Positions 1 through 8,252 of a stretch of 64,000 bases of DNA are shown piece after piece (the first letter of the stretch is position 1; every line of letters begins with the position of its first letter). Under the pieces are notes generated by a model that saw nothing but the letters and a program-made list of their open reading frames with translations, was not told where the DNA came from and searched no databases. The DNA lies in contig JACPAL010000009.1 of assembly GCA_016180855.1 (NCBI GenBank), positions 1-64,000 on the forward strand, given 5' to 3'. Origin of the DNA: Deltaproteobacteria bacterium (GTDB lineage: Bacteria > UBA10199 > JACPAL01). Made by a program: the position numbers and the translations under genes.

Positions 1-319
1 AAATATCCCCGCCGTCTGCCGATGAGGAGGCATACATACCGGCTGTTTCACAGTGTCCTAAAGGGTCTTCATAAAATTCAGTTCTACTTATAACGGCGTC
101 CTTGAGAACCCCTTCGATCACCTCATTCTCTACGGGAGTGAATCTTGCCTTTCCCTGAGTTAGCCGAATATAATCTTTCACAATCGATGTTGCAGAGGGG
201 TGGCATTCTTTTCCTTCACACGGTTCCTCAGGCCTTCCTTGCAGCGGAACTAGTTTTCGTTGACAAGCCCCGAGGCCAACGGCCAGTGAACCAAAAATCA
301 AGAGATTTGATAGACGCAT
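1..319 (-). CDS. N-terminal part of a putative lipoprotein, cut by the window edge
   Basis: The frame is open from an ATG to the left edge, giving 106 residues with no stop. The start is preceded by a good AGGAGG ribosome site. The N-terminus is a short signal peptide ending in a lipobox (VGLGAC), so the mature protein should be lipid-anchored, probably facing the periplasm. Two more cysteines follow soon after (EPCEGKEC). I do not recognise the family. It is divergent from the FAD oxidase gene, with about 90 bases between them. Confidence 0.7.
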   Translation of the reverse strand, partial: MRLSNLLIFGSLAVGLGACQRKLVPLQGRPEEPCEGKECHPSATSIVKDYIRLTQGKARFTPVENEVIEGVLKDAVISRTEFYEDPLGHCETAGMYASSSADGGDI

Positions 320-407
320 AGGTAAGCCCTCCTTCTTGCAAGGCGTAATCGGAGAGACCGTGTTTCTGTTGCTTGATATTTGTATTTCTCAGAAATAGAA
401 CAATGAT

Positions 408-1847
408 GTGGCAAAAATTCCTTTCTCTTCAGACATGATTCCCCGAGGGGACGACCGGATTACACCGTACACCACCGATGTTCTTTATCATGGAGAGCCG
501 GACTGGGTTTATCGGGCCAGAGACTTTAAGGACCTTCAGGAGATCTTGAGATATTGCGATCAAGAGAAGATTCCGGTCACCGTCAGTGGAAGCCGGACTG
601 CCTTAACGGGTGCAGGGATCGCTGAGGAAGGAATTCTTGTTGCGATGGAGAAGAAAAACCGGCTTTTGGAGATTGGCCTTGATCCCGTTACAAAGGTTCC
701 ATCCGCCACGGCCGAACCGGGGATTCTTTTGGGAGAATTTCAGCGACAGATTCGTGAGGCCGGCTATTTTTATCCCCCCGATCCGACGAGTCGTAACGAT
801 GCCCAGCTGGGCGGGACGATCGGGACCAACGCGACAGGGGAGGATGCGCTCCTCTATGGCCCGACACGCAAGTATGTCCGGCGCCTGAAAATACTCAAGG
901 CAAACGGAGAGGAAATCATTCTGGAGAGAAAACAGCCGTACCGGGGTTCGGTCAAAAACAGGGCCGGTTATTTTCTGGGGGGAGACCTCATTGATCTTTT
1001 TGTCGGATCAGAAGGAACCTTGGGGATTGTCACTGAGGTCACGGTTGATCTTCTTCCGGCTGAAAGGCCTTTCTTTGCGGGCTGGGCCTTTTTCCCGGAT
1101 CTTCATTCCGGTCTTGAATTTGTGGTGGCGGCCTTGAACAGCTCTTCGATTAAGCCAAGGGCATTGGAGTTAATTGACAACGAATCACTCCGCATTGTCG
1201 CCACAAAAGAGAGGGCCCCCTCCGCCTGCCAAACGGCCGATTGTGCGATCACCTTTAAACAGGAATACTCGGATGAGCAGGAGATGGGGCATCGGATGGA
1301 GGGATGGCTTCATTTGTTGGAAGGGATTCTTAACAAACGGAATGCCGCACACCTGGTCAATGAGATCGCGATCGCGATGGATGAGCCGGCCCAACAAAAT
1401 TTTCGTCTGCTCCGTCATGCGATCCCCGCCTCGGCGAATGAAGAGGGGAGGCGATATCAGGTAAACGGGGGCGGAAAGATAGCGACCGATTGGTGGGTTC
1501 CTGTGGAAAAGATTCAGGAGATGATGGGGCTCGTGGAACAAGAGAGTCGCGAATCAGGCATTCGCTATCTCGCCTATGCCCATATTGGCGATGGCCATCC
1601 ACATCTCAATTATATAACCAAAAATGCCGATGAGAAGAGACGGGCCAATGGGCTGTTGATCCGTCAGTGTGAAAGGGCCGTGAAACTGGGCGGTGGCGTT
1701 GCCGGAGAGCATGGCGTCGGAAAGCTCTTTAGGAATCTGCTCCCGATCCAATATCGATCAACGGTTGTTCAAGAGATGAAGAAGATCAAGCTTTCCTACG
1801 ATCCCCATCAAATCCTTGGAAGGGGAAATTTGTGGAGCCTTGATTAG
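408..1847 (+). CDS. FAD-linked oxidase, glycolate oxidase GlcD / D-lactate dehydrogenase type
   Basis: This is a 479-residue flavoprotein of the GlcD/D-lactate dehydrogenase group, which oxidises 2-hydroxy acids. The N-terminal FAD-binding (PCMH) domain covers roughly residues 38-215, with SGSRTALTG near residue 60, PPDPTSRNDAQLGGTIGTNA near 122 and GSEGTLGIVTEV near 200. The C-terminal FAD-oxidase domain carries HIGDGHPHLNY near 393 and GEHGVGK near 434. The start is GTG; an ATG five bases upstream is out of frame. No GlcE/GlcF partner is adjacent, so the substrate and electron acceptor are unknown. A D-2-hydroxyacid dehydrogenase lies two genes away. The 3' end overlaps the convergent neighbour by 4 bases. 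Confidence 0.85.
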   Translation: MAKIPFSSDMIPRGDDRITPYTTDVLYHGEPDWVYRARDFKDLQEILRYCDQEKIPVTVSGSRTALTGAGIAEEGILVAMEKKNRLLEIGLDPVTKVPSATAEPGILLGEFQRQIREAGYFYPPDPTSRNDAQLGGTIGTNATGEDALLYGPTRKYVRRLKILKANGEEIILERKQPYRGSVKNRAGYFLGGDLIDLFVGSEGTLGIVTEVTVDLLPAERPFFAGWAFFPDLHSGLEFVVAALNSSSIKPRALELIDNESLRIVATKERAPSACQTADCAITFKQEYSDEQEMGHRMEGWLHLLEGILNKRNAAHLVNEIAIAMDEPAQQNFRLLRHAIPASANEEGRRYQVNGGGKIATDWWVPVEKIQEMMGLVEQESRESGIRYLAYAHIGDGHPHLNYITKNADEKRRANGLLIRQCERAVKLGGGVAGEHGVGKLFRNLLPIQYRSTVVQEMKKIKLSYDPHQILGRGNLWSLD

Positions 1848-3625
1848 GAGGTCGCCCAGTCCCAGATCTCCTCAAAGTGACCACGCTCATGGCCGACAGA
1901 CGCCTTCTCTGCATTCTTTCTCCAGGCCTCTTTCTTCTGGGCTTCGACATCAACATCGATTTCATGGTTGATCCATTGATCTTCCCCATCTCTTCGAGAG
2001 GCGATTTGGGATTCAATCGCTAACAATGATCCATGGATCGAACCAAACTGGCCACGGGCACGGCTCGCCTCATTGATGGTGCCCATATTGTTAAAGATAC
2101 CAAAAAGGGGAGGGAGGAACCAATCCCAGACAGGATCATGTCCGTCGCTCACTATCTTGCTCGTGACCCCCTTCGGGACAAGGGCCTGAAGTCCTTCTTC
2201 GGAGATAATAGCATTTGCGTAGAGCTGTGCAACGAGGGGACGCAGGCTCTCAAGCCCTGTCTTTGCAGCCTGGGCACACCTTTGGGCGGCTGAGGCCTCT
2301 GTGGAGGCGAGCGCTCTGTACATGAAGCTGTTATCCTTCGTCTCTGTGTGACACGACGAGTTACCGTCAGAGTCTGTATCACAGACTCTCACAATATCAT
2401 TCCTGTGCGCCTCGGCCATGACAAGATAGATATTCTCTTGATTGCGGTGCTGAATCGCCTCATCAAGATTTCTGTCGATGTTTCTCGCAATGTCGGCCGT
2501 CGGTTTTACGAGGGAGTCAAACGTATTTTTGAGCCGCGTGTGATGATCAAAGTGGGTCTTGTAATCTTCGCGCGATGCATAAAATTTTCCACTGATCCTC
2601 TGCCGCATCCGGCCGTTGTAAGTCGCCCTTACTTGAATTTCCTGGTCAATCTCTGCCGTTTTGAACTCCTTGAGTTCGGTCCGGGCCGTTTCTGCCTGAT
2701 ACTTCATGAGACCACCAAAGAAGGAAGGGGCTATCTTTTCGTAATCCTCAATATTCTTTTCGAGTTTCTTGTACGCAAACAGCTGTTGACTTGAGGCGGT
2801 TCCCATTTCGTCCAGGAGCATCGCCATAAAACCTTCAAAACCGTCTTTTGCTGCCTTCGCTTCCGTCTCTTGAGAGCGCTGCTGCCAGGTAGAGAGGAGC
2901 TCCCCTCCGACTCGGGAGGTCGGATCCGTCGAATATCTGTTTTCATTGAGGTCGGCACGTGTATAGGTCATTCGGTCAAACACCTCATATTTTTTGGCCA
3001 GGTCGATCGGATCTTTTGTGCGGTTCTCAACCCTTTTAGCCGCACGCGCGACGGCATTCTCAATATGCTTTTTGATACGTCCATGTCGCTCCCGCGCCTT
3101 TTTGCCTATCTCATCGAGCTCCTCGGCATCCCCCTTTTTGGCGGCCGCCTCGACCTCGGTCATGTTGTTGGCGCTCTTTGATTTGGACCAGACCTCGTTT
3201 TCATGTTGGGCATGGAGGTAGATGGCAAGAACGGTAATACCGGCCACCAGGGCGATACCACCACCAATAAACCACCCCTTATGGATAGGGGGTCGATGAA
3301 GTCCAAATTGCCCGGTTCCATCAGAACCCCAATCACCATAACCAGCCATTCCCAAGAGCAGGGTTGTCCCAATGACCTCAAGAAATCGATTCTCCCGCGA
3401 TCTGGCGATCTGAAAGGTCTCTTCCGGATCGGACCGACGTTGAGAGGGTCCGCCAATTTTCTGAAATAATTCAAACCTGTCTGATACAGGGGGGGGCGTA
3501 GGGTTGTAGTTCCCAAAGGTTGCTGGTTCGTAACCGATACCGTTGTCTCTTAAAGAAGCAGGGTGAATCATAAAGCTGTAGGTATTGTCGTTTTGAGTCC
3601 CAGGAAGGTTGCTTGAAAACTTCAA
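1844..3625 (-). CDS. Unknown protein with one membrane segment and a long charged helical region
   Basis: I do not recognise this protein of up to 593 residues. Residues 1-110 are polar and Pro/Gly-rich. One hydrophobic segment (GWFIGGGIALVAGITVLAIY, about 116-135) probably spans the membrane. A long Lys/Glu/Ala/Arg-rich stretch that looks helical or coiled-coil follows (about 150-420). A short Cys pair lies in CDTDSDGNSSC. The longest frame begins with TTG overlapping the stop of the upstream dehydrogenase. No clear ribosome site is visible, and an ATG 18 codons in (MIHPASLRDNG) is an alternative. It is probably transcribed with the dehydrogenase gene; no function can be assigned. Confidence 0.65.
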   Translation of the reverse strand: MKFSSNLPGTQNDNTYSFMIHPASLRDNGIGYEPATFGNYNPTPPPVSDRFELFQKIGGPSQRRSDPEETFQIARSRENRFLEVIGTTLLLGMAGYGDWGSDGTGQFGLHRPPIHKGWFIGGGIALVAGITVLAIYLHAQHENEVWSKSKSANNMTEVEAAAKKGDAEELDEIGKKARERHGRIKKHIENAVARAAKRVENRTKDPIDLAKKYEVFDRMTYTRADLNENRYSTDPTSRVGGELLSTWQQRSQETEAKAAKDGFEGFMAMLLDEMGTASSQQLFAYKKLEKNIEDYEKIAPSFFGGLMKYQAETARTELKEFKTAEIDQEIQVRATYNGRMRQRISGKFYASREDYKTHFDHHTRLKNTFDSLVKPTADIARNIDRNLDEAIQHRNQENIYLVMAEAHRNDIVRVCDTDSDGNSSCHTETKDNSFMYRALASTEASAAQRCAQAAKTGLESLRPLVAQLYANAIISEEGLQALVPKGVTSKIVSDGHDPVWDWFLPPLFGIFNNMGTINEASRARGQFGSIHGSLLAIESQIASRRDGEDQWINHEIDVDVEAQKKEAWRKNAEKASVGHERGHFEEIWDWATS

Positions 3626-4590
3626 ACCAACCGGTTTCGGTGGCGGCCTTTGAGAAACGCCTCGATATTTTTACCAACCTCATCAATGACCCGCTGTCGT
3701 GACTCACGGCTTGCCCAGGCGACGTGGGGGGAGAGCAGGACCTTTTTGCGAACTGATTTTTGGAGGAGTGGATGATTTCGGGGCGGTGGTTCCTCTGAGA
3801 GGACATCGGTGGCATAACCGGCGAGTTGGCCTTTTTTTAGTGCATAAGCCAAATCTCTTTCGTGAACTACTGCTCCGCGCGCCACATTAATGAGATAAGC
3901 AGATCGTTTCATGAGCCGCAGATTTTTCTTATCAATAAGATGGCGGGTTTGGTCCGAGAGGGCTGTATGGATGCAGACAAAATCAGACTGTCTTAAAAGG
4001 GAGGGGAGTGAAAGACGCCTCGGTTTTCCGCCGTATTTCCGACGGGGCAGTTTAGCAATCAAGATCGTCATTCCAAGACCCTTCGCCAGTCTGGCAACAC
4101 GTTTTCCAATCGCCCCATAACCGATAATCCCCAACCTTTTGCCGGCAAGATCCTGGAACGCATAATCCAGGATATTATAGAAAGGCGAGCGACTCCATTC
4201 TCCGGAGACGGCTGATTCGTGGTGTTCCAAAAGGCGGTGGCCCAATGCCAAGATAAACATGAGTGCATGTTCGGCGACTGTTGGTGTGGAGTAGCCGGCG
4301 ACATTGGTGATCGCAATGCCCCGTCGTTTGGCGGCCTTCAAATCAATGTTATTAACGCCGGTTGCCGTGACGCAAATCAGTTTAAGTCGGGGGAGTTTGG
4401 AGAACTCTTTCTCGCCGATCTCTTCCTTGTTGGTAATAATAATATCGGCCCGCCTGGCTCGGAGGAGAATTTGAGAAGAATGGTGGAGGACATTGTAATG
4501 TCGGTATTTTCCAAGTTGTGAAATTGGTTTTATATCAAGGTCGCCAATATTCACGGTTGCTTCATCCAGGAAAACAATAGTTGGCTTCAT
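3622..4590 (-). CDS. D-2-hydroxyacid dehydrogenase, NAD(P)-dependent
   Basis: This protein reduces 2-keto acids to D-2-hydroxyacids, or the reverse. From MKPTIVFLDEATVN it has about 322 residues, normal for the family. The Rossmann motif is GIIGYGAIGKRVA. The catalytic Arg lies in NVARGAVV, the Glu in DVLSEEPP and the His in SPHVAWAS. The longer frame beginning 14 codons upstream (MFDAFRQ) adds residues unlike the family and overlaps the start of the divergent radical SAM gene, so the internal ATG is preferred. An ATG two codons earlier is also possible. Glycerate, lactate or phosphoglycerate-like substrates cannot be told apart here. Confidence 0.87.
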   Translation of the reverse strand: MKPTIVFLDEATVNIGDLDIKPISQLGKYRHYNVLHHSSQILLRARRADIIITNKEEIGEKEFSKLPRLKLICVTATGVNNIDLKAAKRRGIAITNVAGYSTPTVAEHALMFILALGHRLLEHHESAVSGEWSRSPFYNILDYAFQDLAGKRLGIIGYGAIGKRVARLAKGLGMTILIAKLPRRKYGGKPRRLSLPSLLRQSDFVCIHTALSDQTRHLIDKKNLRLMKRSAYLINVARGAVVHERDLAYALKKGQLAGYATDVLSEEPPPRNHPLLQKSVRKKVLLSPHVAWASRESRQRVIDEVGKNIEAFLKGRHRNRLV

Positions 4591-4630
4591 TTCCATTCCG
4601 CTGTAACAAAGCTGTCGAAAGGCGTCAAAC

Positions 4631-5635
4631 ATGCCCTCAGCCCCCTTTTGTCCGAGCCGAATCTATGTGGATCGTGCCGTTCTCGATCAACCATTGACCC
4701 AAAAGATCCTGAGGCGGTTTCAACAAGTTCCTACTTCTATTATTGATGACCCTAAACAGCTCAAGAAACCGGCTGAGATGACCTGGGCGAAGAAGGGATT
4801 ACTTCTGACATGGCTTAAACCCGATCCGATCAAGGAATTCAAGGCGATGAGCCAGAGTGTGGGCCATTCGTATTATTCAGCGGACCTCGTTTCGAACTGT
4901 CACCTGGAGTGCACCTACTGTATCCTGCAGAGTTATCTGGGGAATAATCCGCTCATGACCGTTTATACGAATCAGGATGAAATTTTTGAGAGGATGAAAA
5001 GACAGTTGATGCAGTTGCCGTTAGGGGCGGTGGTCGGTACAGGCAAGATTGCCGATTCTCTGGCTATTGAGGAGATCACGGGCTACGCGGCCGCTCTTGT
5101 GAGGCTCTTTGCAAATCAGTCCAGAGCCCTGTTGGAGCTTAAGACGAAGAGCAATCGGATTGAGCCTTTGGTTGGTTTGGAACATCGGGGCGAGACGGTG
5201 ATCTCCTGGTCCCTCAATCCGCCGGCCTTAATTCAGGCAGAGGAGTACAAGACGGCCTCTTTTGAAGAGAGAATTCTGGCGGCCAAAACGGTCTCAGAGA
5301 GAGGCTATCCGGTCGGATTTCACCTCGATCCAATAATTGCCCATGCGGATTGGAAGAAAAATTATCAGGAGGTTTTCAAAACAGTTTTTTCCTGCCTTGA
5401 AGAGAGACAGATTGCCTGGCTGAGCTTAGGCACCCTCCGTTTTCCGATGAGACAAGCGCGCCTCATGAGAAAGAGGTTCCCTAAGAATCGGTCGGTTCTG
5501 GAACGGTTGGTTTCCACAAACCGCAAGACCGTTCATTATCCCGAGGAGCTCAAAGAAGAGATGCTTGATTGGTTTCAGGACCGCCTCGGCCAATATCTCC
5601 CTTCGAACAAGATCTATCGATGCATGGATTTTTAA
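4631..5635 (+). CDS. Spore-photoproduct-lyase-family radical SAM protein
   Basis: A 334-residue radical SAM enzyme. The 4Fe-4S motif is CX3CX2C (CHLECTYC, residues 90-97), almost the same position as Cys91/95/98 of Bacillus subtilis SPL. The flanking sequence (SADLVSNC before; TGKIADSLAIEEITGY about 45 residues later) matches the broad SPL family found in non-sporulating bacteria. In my hand alignment the H-donor Cys141 of true SPL falls on Lys139, with no Cys in that stretch, so classic thymine-dimer repair is doubtful. The frame ends YRCMDF. Its start codon is about 40 bases from the divergent dehydrogenase start. Confidence 0.82.
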   Translation: MPSAPFCPSRIYVDRAVLDQPLTQKILRRFQQVPTSIIDDPKQLKKPAEMTWAKKGLLLTWLKPDPIKEFKAMSQSVGHSYYSADLVSNCHLECTYCILQSYLGNNPLMTVYTNQDEIFERMKRQLMQLPLGAVVGTGKIADSLAIEEITGYAAALVRLFANQSRALLELKTKSNRIEPLVGLEHRGETVISWSLNPPALIQAEEYKTASFEERILAAKTVSERGYPVGFHLDPIIAHADWKKNYQEVFKTVFSCLEERQIAWLSLGTLRFPMRQARLMRKRFPKNRSVLERLVSTNRKTVHYPEELKEEMLDWFQDRLGQYLPSNKIYRCMDF

Positions 5636-6546
5636 AGAGCCTCCCCTAAGATATCTTCCAGGGCATTCTTCAATGTGGGATAGGCAAACTGATATCCCGC
5701 TTCAATAAGTTTTTTGGGATACGCCCTTTGGCCCTCCAGAAGGACATCGGACATCTCTCCTAAGAGCAGGCGAAGGATGAAGGCAGGGACAGGTATCCAC
5801 GAGGGGCGGTGAAGGGTCTGCCCTAATATTTTACAGAACTCTTTGAGACAAACTCCTCCGGGAGCGGCGAGGTTAACAGGGCCCCGGATCTTTTCATTAG
5901 TGAGAGCAAAAAGGATTGCATCTCTTTCATCTTTCCAGTGAATCCAGGGAAACCATTGAAGGCCTGACCCCAACGGTCCTCCAACAAAAAACCGGAAAGG
6001 GGGCAGCATCATTTTAAGGGCTCCTCCGTTTTTGCTTAGAACGATTCCTGTTCGAAGAAGAATCACGCGAACGCCGAAAGTTTCTGCCTCCCTGGCAACC
6101 GCCTCCCAGTCGCGGCAAAGCTCTGAAAGGAACCCTTTGCCGTTTGGGGACTCTTCCGTAACCTCTCCTTCGGGGACATTGCCATAATATCCGACTGCCG
6201 AGGCATTGATGAGGATGTGAGGCTTCATGAAGCCGTCTTCAATGGTGGTGACAAGAAGCTCTGTTGATTCAATGCGGCTGTCACGCAGGTCTTGTTTCAC
6301 AGAGTTTGACCAGCGATTTTTCACAAGCGGCTCGCCTGCGAGATTAATGACAGCTTCTATATTTTCAACTTGGTGAACCCACTCTCCTTGAGTCTTGCCA
6401 TTCCAGAAGACAGTTTTTGTTCCTGGGGCAACGTTGATCGGATTCGCTTGTCGAGATAAAAGGATCACCTCATGCCTTGCTTCAAGCAAGGCCTTGAGAA
6501 GAGGTCTGCCAATAAAACCGGTTCCCCCTGTGAGCAGAATCTTCAT
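5632..6546 (-). CDS. TIGR01777-family NAD-dependent epimerase-like protein
   Basis: A 304-residue extended short-chain dehydrogenase/epimerase of the YfcH/TIGR01777 group. The nucleotide-binding motif GGTGFIG is at residues 7-13. The family pattern INLAGEPLVKNRW follows, then SAVGYYGNVPEGEVTEES with the Tyr of the active site, and WFPWIHWKDERDAI. The C-terminal part (GEMSDVLLEGQRAYPKKL) is the usual DUF1731 segment. Its substrate is not known for the family. The stop overlaps the convergent radical SAM gene by 4 bases. The start has no visible Shine-Dalgarno sequence. It follows the deoxyhypusine-synthase-like gene with about 47 bases between them. Confidence 0.88.
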   Translation of the reverse strand: MKILLTGGTGFIGRPLLKALLEARHEVILLSRQANPINVAPGTKTVFWNGKTQGEWVHQVENIEAVINLAGEPLVKNRWSNSVKQDLRDSRIESTELLVTTIEDGFMKPHILINASAVGYYGNVPEGEVTEESPNGKGFLSELCRDWEAVAREAETFGVRVILLRTGIVLSKNGGALKMMLPPFRFFVGGPLGSGLQWFPWIHWKDERDAILFALTNEKIRGPVNLAAPGGVCLKEFCKILGQTLHRPSWIPVPAFILRLLLGEMSDVLLEGQRAYPKKLIEAGYQFAYPTLKNALEDILGEAL

Positions 6547-6593
6547 AAGTAGGAGGGATTTTACACTTTCTCCCCTTGGGGGGCGAGTCGATT

Positions 6594-7571
6594 TTACCAG
6601 CCAAGGATCATTGCAAAAATGAGGGGTGCAACGATTGTTGCGTCCGATTCAATAACGAACTTCGGGGTATCGGTCCCCAGTTTTCCCCAGGTGATCTTTT
6701 CGTTCGGAACGGCACCCGAATAGGAACCATAGCTTGTTGTTGAATCGCTGATCTGGCAGAAATAACCCCACAAAGGGGCATTCCTGATCTTTAAATCAAA
6801 ATGAAGCATCGGTACAACACAGATCGGAAAATCACCGGCAATGCCGCCACCAACCTGAAAGAAACCGATCGAGTGATGTTTGGAGGTCTCCAGGTACCAC
6901 ACCGCCAGCGACTTCATATATTCAAGACCTGTCTTCATGACAGAGAGATCCTTGAGCTGCCCTCTCATATGATAGCCGACAAAGCCGTTTCCCAGCGTTG
7001 AATCTTCCCAACCCGGGACGAAAAGGGGGATGTTTTTATCGGCAGCAGCGATCATCCAGCTGTCCTTCGGTTCAATCTGGTATGACTTTTCAAGTCGGCC
7101 CTCTTTAAGGATCTTGTAGAACAACTCATGGGGGAAATATCTTTTCCCCTGCTCTTCGGCGTTTTTCCACTCCTCATGCATCAGTTTTTCAATCTTGAGC
7201 ATCGCCTGTTGCTCCGGGATACAGGTGTCCGTGACACGATTGTACCTCTCGTCATAGAGCTGCTTTTCCTCTTTAGGCGTTAAATCACGATAGTTGGGAA
7301 GGCGCTTGTAGTGGTCATGGGCCACCAGATTGTAGATATCCTCTTCCAGATTCGCACCGGTGCAGGAGATCGCATGAACCTTCTCCTGACGGATCATCTC
7401 GGCGAGTGAGATGCCAAGCTCGGCGGTACTCATGGCGCCGGCCAGCGTGACGAACATCTTACCACCGTTTTCGAGGTGCTTTTGGTACGCTTCCGCCGCG
7501 TCAACAACCGTTGCCGCATTGAAGTGCCGGAAGTGCCTTTTGATGAATTTGCTGATCGGTTTCTCAGTCAT
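6594..7571 (-). CDS. Deoxyhypusine synthase family protein
   Basis: A 325-residue homologue of deoxyhypusine synthase, the NAD-dependent enzyme that moves an aminobutyl group from spermidine to a lysine of eIF5A. Bacterial members are more often polyamine-forming (homospermidine-type) enzymes. Visible family features are AGAMSTAELG near residue 45, SCTGANLEED near 69, and the C-terminal block SGAVPNEKITWGK. That block keeps the active-site Lys (297, matching human Lys329) and the Glu six residues before it. The sequence lacks the long N-terminal helix of the human enzyme. No eIF5A substrate is in the window; a bacterial EF-P gene lies 50 kb away. Polyamine synthesis is the more likely role. 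Confidence 0.85.
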   Translation of the reverse strand: MTEKPISKFIKRHFRHFNAATVVDAAEAYQKHLENGGKMFVTLAGAMSTAELGISLAEMIRQEKVHAISCTGANLEEDIYNLVAHDHYKRLPNYRDLTPKEEKQLYDERYNRVTDTCIPEQQAMLKIEKLMHEEWKNAEEQGKRYFPHELFYKILKEGRLEKSYQIEPKDSWMIAAADKNIPLFVPGWEDSTLGNGFVGYHMRGQLKDLSVMKTGLEYMKSLAVWYLETSKHHSIGFFQVGGGIAGDFPICVVPMLHFDLKIRNAPLWGYFCQISDSTTSYGSYSGAVPNEKITWGKLGTDTPKFVIESDATIVAPLIFAMILGW

Positions 7572-7766
7572 GACGTCTATTTCCTATTTTTATTTCAAAA
7601 AAACTTTTTTGACAACAACCTTTTTGATTTTAAAAGATTTTTCGTCCCTTTTATCATTTTTTCTTCAAATTATTTTCTGGGTTACATTTTTTAAGCCAAG
7701 GACAAGGATATTCCAAGAAACATTTAATCCTTAAAGCCGATGATAACTATACAGGGAGGTAGTGCT

Positions 7767-8195
7767 ATGCTTACTTTAGATTATTATCGGGCGGTGAGGG
7801 CGGGTATTAGGGAATTAGCGAGGTATGAAGCAGCAACTCATGGTGTAACTCCTATAACCAGTGGATTATTAGAACAGGCAGAACATTTAGCCGCTATTGG
7901 CGTTATGCCTAAGGCGTTAGGCGATGTGAATGAGTTCGCTTTGGCGTGTGATGCTTTGGAGGGCTTTTATTTGGCAGTAAAAAGGTGGATGCTGGTTCGA
8001 GAACTGCCGCGAGAAGAATTATCGGCGTTGAGGAATGCTTACTTAAGTGCAGGATCCCCAGCGAACCCTAATCCTATGTCTGCCATGGTAGAACTTTCAT
8101 GCAGGCTGGACCATGTGAGACGAATGGCGGCCGGTGCCTTCAATCTTGTCTTTGAAGGGGTTGATACAGTTCATATAGTAAGCGCTGGTTGTTAA
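7767..8195 (+). CDS. Unknown 142-residue protein
   Basis: A small soluble-looking, mostly helical protein with no family I recognise. The internal ATG is chosen because it follows a good ribosome site (GGGAGG, about 8 bases upstream). The longer frame adds nine residues read from the ribosome site itself. Many A/T-ending codons (TTA, GCT, CCT) differ from the GC-ending style of dnaE and other neighbours, which may indicate recent transfer or relaxed codon selection. The upstream 195 bases are AT-rich and shared with the divergent deoxyhypusine-synthase-like gene. Confidence 0.65.
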   Translation: MLTLDYYRAVRAGIRELARYEAATHGVTPITSGLLEQAEHLAAIGVMPKALGDVNEFALACDALEGFYLAVKRWMLVRELPREELSALRNAYLSAGSPANPNPMSAMVELSCRLDHVRRMAAGAFNLVFEGVDTVHIVSAGC

Positions 8196-8227
8196 TATTT
8201 TCCGCAACGACGGTTAAGGGGGTGTCG

Positions 8228-8245
8228 ATGGTTTTGTGTAACCAT
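8228..8245. promoter_or_regulatory. Small hairpin upstream of the unknown membrane-protein gene
   Basis: ATGGTT and AACCAT form a perfect 6-bp stem around a 6-base loop, seven bases before the next start codon. It could affect translation of the downstream gene, or be chance. Confidence 0.2.
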
Positions 8246-8252
8246 AGCAGAG

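Noticed and set aside
1185-1541. Antisense open frame inside the FAD oxidase gene
   Set aside because: Shadow of a strong coding gene, without ribosome site or family motifs; many similar antisense frames occur in dnaE, the large metallophosphoesterase and hisD.
7597-7640. TTGACA and A/T tracts before the small unknown gene as a promoter
   Set aside because: No acceptable -10 at 16-18 bases and more than 120 bases from the start codon.
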